64,000 nucleotides of DNA, from NCBI RefSeq assembly GCF_030463565.1, contig NC_134662.1, positions 5,805,001 to 5,869,000 of the forward strand, read 5' to 3'. Under the pieces are notes generated by a model. That model searched no databases. It saw only the letters and a list, made by a program, of their open reading frames with translations, and was not told where the DNA came from. Origin of the DNA: Pelecanus crispus (lineage: Eukaryota > Chordata > Aves > Pelecaniformes > Pelecanidae). Of the stretch, positions 60,595-64,000 are shown in pieces. Position 1 is the stretch's first letter, and the number at the start of each line of letters is the position of its first letter. A program made the translations under genes and the position numbers.

Positions 60595-61326
60595 GGTTGT
60601 GTATTGTTTTACTAACGGGTGGATACTGAATCAGTGCCAGCAGACTTGTTATCTTCTTACTTCTTGTATGAACATACAACTTGTCCAAATTTTCAGTTAT
60701 ACCAGAATATGAAACCAGCAGCACGTATGCTCACTAATATAAGAAATGGAGTTTTCTTCTACATGCTGTCCTGTAAGGAGACACCTTTTTTTTTTTTTAA
60801 ACGTGAATTTCTGTGACACCTTACTCATCACTTTCTGCCTTGACAATACTGAAAGGTAAATAATAAGAAATGTTATTCTTAGCAAATATGACCTACGTAT
60901 TCTTAAACTTCTTGGTTTACTTTCTTGGAACTGACTTCAAGTAGACTGATTTGCATCTCTTTCCAAAGTAGTGTTCCTTAGAGGGCAACATATCAGAATA
61001 TAGATGTGGAATTGTGTATGTGGTGCTGTGCCCTTGCTGTTCTCATCAGGAGGATCTGTAGGAATGTAGAGCAGCATCATTGGTCACTCAGTGAACAACT
61101 TCTGGAGGAACTCTTAATTGTCCCTTATTTGTGGATTTGCTGAGAGGAAAAGCTATGTGTGTAGCAAGTAACGAGGCTGATGATCGGAAGGAGCCTGGTC
61201 ACTTGTAACAAGTGAAAAGTTTTGGTAACTTGCCTAATTGTCTTGGAAACAAATTATTAAAATCATAACGGCTTTTGTATTAACCTGACACCTTCTCTTT
61301 AAGGACTTTATTTATTTATTTTTAAT

Positions 61327-61332
61327 AATAAA
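61327..61332 (+). terminator. HAUS8: HAUS8 proximal poly(A) signal
   Basis: AATAAA 733 nt past the stop, in an A+T-rich stretch. The downstream T/G-rich element is weak. Confidence 0.45.
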
Positions 61333-62953
61333 GACTATTATCTACTGCTATATCAATAGCCTTCATGTTTGAATATCTTCACTGATCTCCTACAGGAGCT
61401 TTTGTTTCGATCTGGGCTTACATAGGGCTAATGCTACACAATATATGCAGTGATGGGCTTATAGGCACTAACCAGTTCCAGTGGCAAGGCACAACCTACT
61501 GGCACCCAAAGTGCTGAGGCCAGAAGAGTGTGAATGTGGAGAGAGACCTCCAACTGCACTGCTGAGTAAGTGCCTGAGAAAGAGGGTGCTCTGTTATGAA
61601 CATACATGCCAGATGTGGCAGGTTTTTTCAACGTACTTTCCATTTTTGTACATGGAGTGTATTTCTCTCTGAAAGACGTGCTGTATCCTGTATTTTTTTT
61701 ACCTGTGGAACTTCTTTCTGTGATGGTTTTTCAAAAGCTTTGCTTTGCATTGTCTCCTTAGGGTTACATTTCTGGCTTAAGCTGTATCTATAAAGCTTTT
61801 TGGCCTGCTCAAAAAATACTTGGAGCATTCTCCTTGCACTCCTTAAAGTGCTATTCAGGCTTTCTTCCTGGTATTACTAAGGGTCTAACTAGATTCTTGT
61901 CTCCTTTTATTAAAAATGGGAGTAAATTAAGCTGTAGTAACTGCATCAGCAAGATGTGCAGTGCCCTGGGTGAAAAGTCAATATGTAACTAACTATTAAG
62001 ACTGTCCTTGTATATAATCTCTCATTTTTTTTCACAGCAACTTATCCATGAGCCAGTAGGAGAGCAAGGAGTGGTTTTAAGATATTAATCTGTTATTTCT
62101 TCTTCCTCAAACACGTTAGATGAACTGCACCTGATAGTTCACCCGTGCGTGCTGCCATTCAGTCCATGAGTCGTAGGTGCTGCACGCAGCAGGATCATGC
62201 TCTGGGCCGGGAACATGAGCGGCACCTACGAAGTCGGCCACTGGAGGGGGAACTTCGCTAAGCAGTCAAGTCATAGGTTAGCTGTTAATTAGTCGTCTGT
62301 TTATTTTTGGTGGAGGGAGATCTTGGTAAAAAGGCTCCTGTGTGATGAAACTGCTGGTCAAGCAACTTTTTCCTAGGTTTGGATAATTGCTAGGATGTGT
62401 GTCCTCGTGTCTTTAACCTGCTTATTGTAAGTGTGTCGCTCTGAGACTCGGAAAGTTAAGAGGCATCTTCTTAAATATGAGGGGGGAGGGATGAAATGAA
62501 AATCAAGTTTATAGTGTTTTGATAATTCTGTCTCTGCACAGGTGCAAGTCAGAATGTCTTTCCTAGAATTTCTTGATGGTAGACCCCATTGCTGGTCTAA
62601 AAAAAATTTTTTTTTTTTAAGAAATACTTTTAAATTAAACCCATTGTCTTCAGTCAAGTGACTTTCTACCATTGAGATACTATTGTGTATGTATATGTAT
62701 ACACCCAAATGTTATTTAAGCAACAAACAGTAATACAAATTTTCACTATAAATTGAAGTGGAATGCTATTAGTTCTCTTCCCTGAAGAAGGGTGGCAGAG
62801 GAAGGTTCTGCTTGCTGTGATCGTGATTAAAGGCTCAGAAACTTTTGGGGCAGTAGTTCATCCTTGCTGCTGCAGGTGGCAGTCATTGGCTATACGAGAA
62901 GCCTAAGGCAAAGGGGGAGTCCTGGAGCTAAAGGCCAACTGCATGTACAAAAC

Positions 62954-62959
62954 AATAAA
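62954..62959 (+). terminator. HAUS8: HAUS8 distal poly(A) signal
   Basis: AATAAA followed within about 10-35 nt by T/G-rich sequence (TGCTTGGGGATGTG...), a better cleavage context than the proximal site. Confidence 0.5.
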
Positions 62960-62975
62960 GTGCTTGGGGATGTGC

Positions 62976-64000
62976 ACTCATTGTTTCAGAAGAATCACAG
63001 GCATTGATTTGAGCATTCTGGCCATTCTTTTCCTTAAATTGAACACTTGTGTAATTCTTTGTACAAATGGTAGAACAAGTGTTAGATAAAGCAGCTCAGC
63101 CTCTCCAGGAAAGGGTTTTAAACTATTTTGAACCAAGACTTTTCCATCTTGATTTTCCTGAATATTCTTTCTAAGTGGTTCTGTTTTGGCTCTTTGCAGA
63201 AGTGTTTTAGGGTCCTCCACCTTGAAATAGCCACAGACATTAGATTCTGTCATATTTAACGCTGTACAAACAACAACAACAAAGAACGGCAGAATCACTG
63301 GAGCAGGAGCTAAACAGATGTGACACCACTTATTTTGTATTTTCCACTTATTTTCTGACAACGTCACATGCTCTGAATCTCCTTAGAGTCCTAAACAACT
63401 TAAGGGCTCTTTTTATTCAGGTTATCAATCTCTTCTTGGTTTTTTTGTTTTCTTTTTAACCTACAATGAGTAGCGTTCTCCCTTCTGTAACTTGGATCAA
63501 TGTAGATTTATGTTCTGTCTGAACTTGTGCAGTACTTATTACCTATGTATTCATCTTTTAGGCCATAAGTTCTTATTGACCAATTGTTAACATTCATGTA
63601 TCCTAAGGTGCTTGGGGGGGGAGGAAGCTTTTTTTCTCTTCCAAAACCTGAAGGCAATTGTGAAATGAGCCAGCTAGGTCTGGGAGCCTCGGTGGGAAGT
63701 GGGGAGTGCAGAAATGTAAGTACTCGTCCCCTGCAAAATTCTCTTAATTGTCTAAAAAGCAATTGGTGAAGATAATTTTAAGCTAGGTTTGCACTGCACA
63801 GATTTCCCTGCCTGGATTCTGGTATTTCTTGGGGACCTCTGACCACATTCTCTTTCGTTACACTGGTGTTGCCTGAGTGTTTTGACCGCCAGCTCAGGAG
63901 GGCTGAGTTAAAGCATTTTTTGCTGTAATTCCTGTGCTCTCTGCCACAGGGTCACCAGGGGTCAACATAAGGGAGCATCCCGCTTTGCCTGTGGTGCGCT
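62976..64000. other. Unassigned flank downstream of HAUS8
   Basis: No exon supported on either strand. Human has CPAMD8 beyond HAUS8, but nothing like it was recognised here. Confidence 0.5.

Larger units (their letters stand above)
60595..62975 (+). other. HAUS8: HAUS8 3' UTR (proximal or distal end)
   Basis: No further exon recognised. Two canonical AATAAA signals (61327-61332 and 62954-62959) would give UTRs of about 0.75 and 2.4 kb. A CpG-dense hairpin-capable patch lies at 62120-62270. Confidence 0.5.

Noticed and set aside
61481-61672. 63-codon Cys-containing frame in the HAUS8 3' region, considered as a CPAMD8 or zinc-finger exon
   Set aside because: No recognisable domain and no clear splice sites.
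1-64000. CRISPR arrays, bacterial operons, riboswitches, retroviral or Polinton-like elements
   Set aside because: None seen. The DNA is vertebrate, and the only mobile elements recognised are CR1 LINE fragments.

Overview
The window is vertebrate nuclear DNA, most likely from a bird. It has multi-exon genes with GT/AG introns, two CpG islands, and CR1 LINE fragments ending in the ATTCTATG-type 3' repeat typical of bird CR1. Alu-, L1- or other mammal-type repeats were not seen. The species cannot be fixed from the sequence.

Three protein-coding genes were rebuilt exon by exon. USE1 (minus, coding 3790-7194, 8 exons, 259 aa) encodes an ER SNARE. MYO9B (minus, coding 8164-42808, 41 coding exons plus a non-coding first exon near 52.7 kb, 2212 aa) encodes the RhoGAP myosin IXb. 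HAUS8 (plus, coding 53495-60594, 11 exons, 356 aa) encodes an augmin subunit. In all three models every junction keeps phase and the summed length is a multiple of three. Gene order and orientation match human 19p13.11 (HAUS8-MYO9B-USE1), which supports orthology.

Layout: 1-3789 is the USE1 3' UTR plus unassigned flank. 3790-7194 is USE1, with its CpG-island promoter at about 6520-7520. MYO9B ends only about 0.6 kb upstream of that promoter (poly(A) signal 7876-7881). MYO9B fills 7.9-52.8 kb and has very long introns 1 (9.8 kb) and 2 (7.7 kb). A CpG island at about 52.1-53.8 kb is a shared divergent promoter for MYO9B and HAUS8, with ETS, NRF1 and paired CRE-like motifs. HAUS8 and its 3' UTR occupy 53.5 to about 63 kb, and the rest has no recognised gene.

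The genes do not form one pathway. USE1 acts in Golgi-to-ER transport, MYO9B is an actin motor that switches off RhoA, and HAUS8 helps nucleate microtubules inside the spindle.

I found no undescribed biological system. The items most worth checking are a skip-neutral acidic exon in the MYO9B motor loop 2, a possible poison exon and intron read-through in HAUS8, a TISU-like HAUS8 start with a 71-nt first intron, a 30-bp tandem duplication in the shared promoter, and a CpG-dense inverted repeat in the distal HAUS8 3' region.
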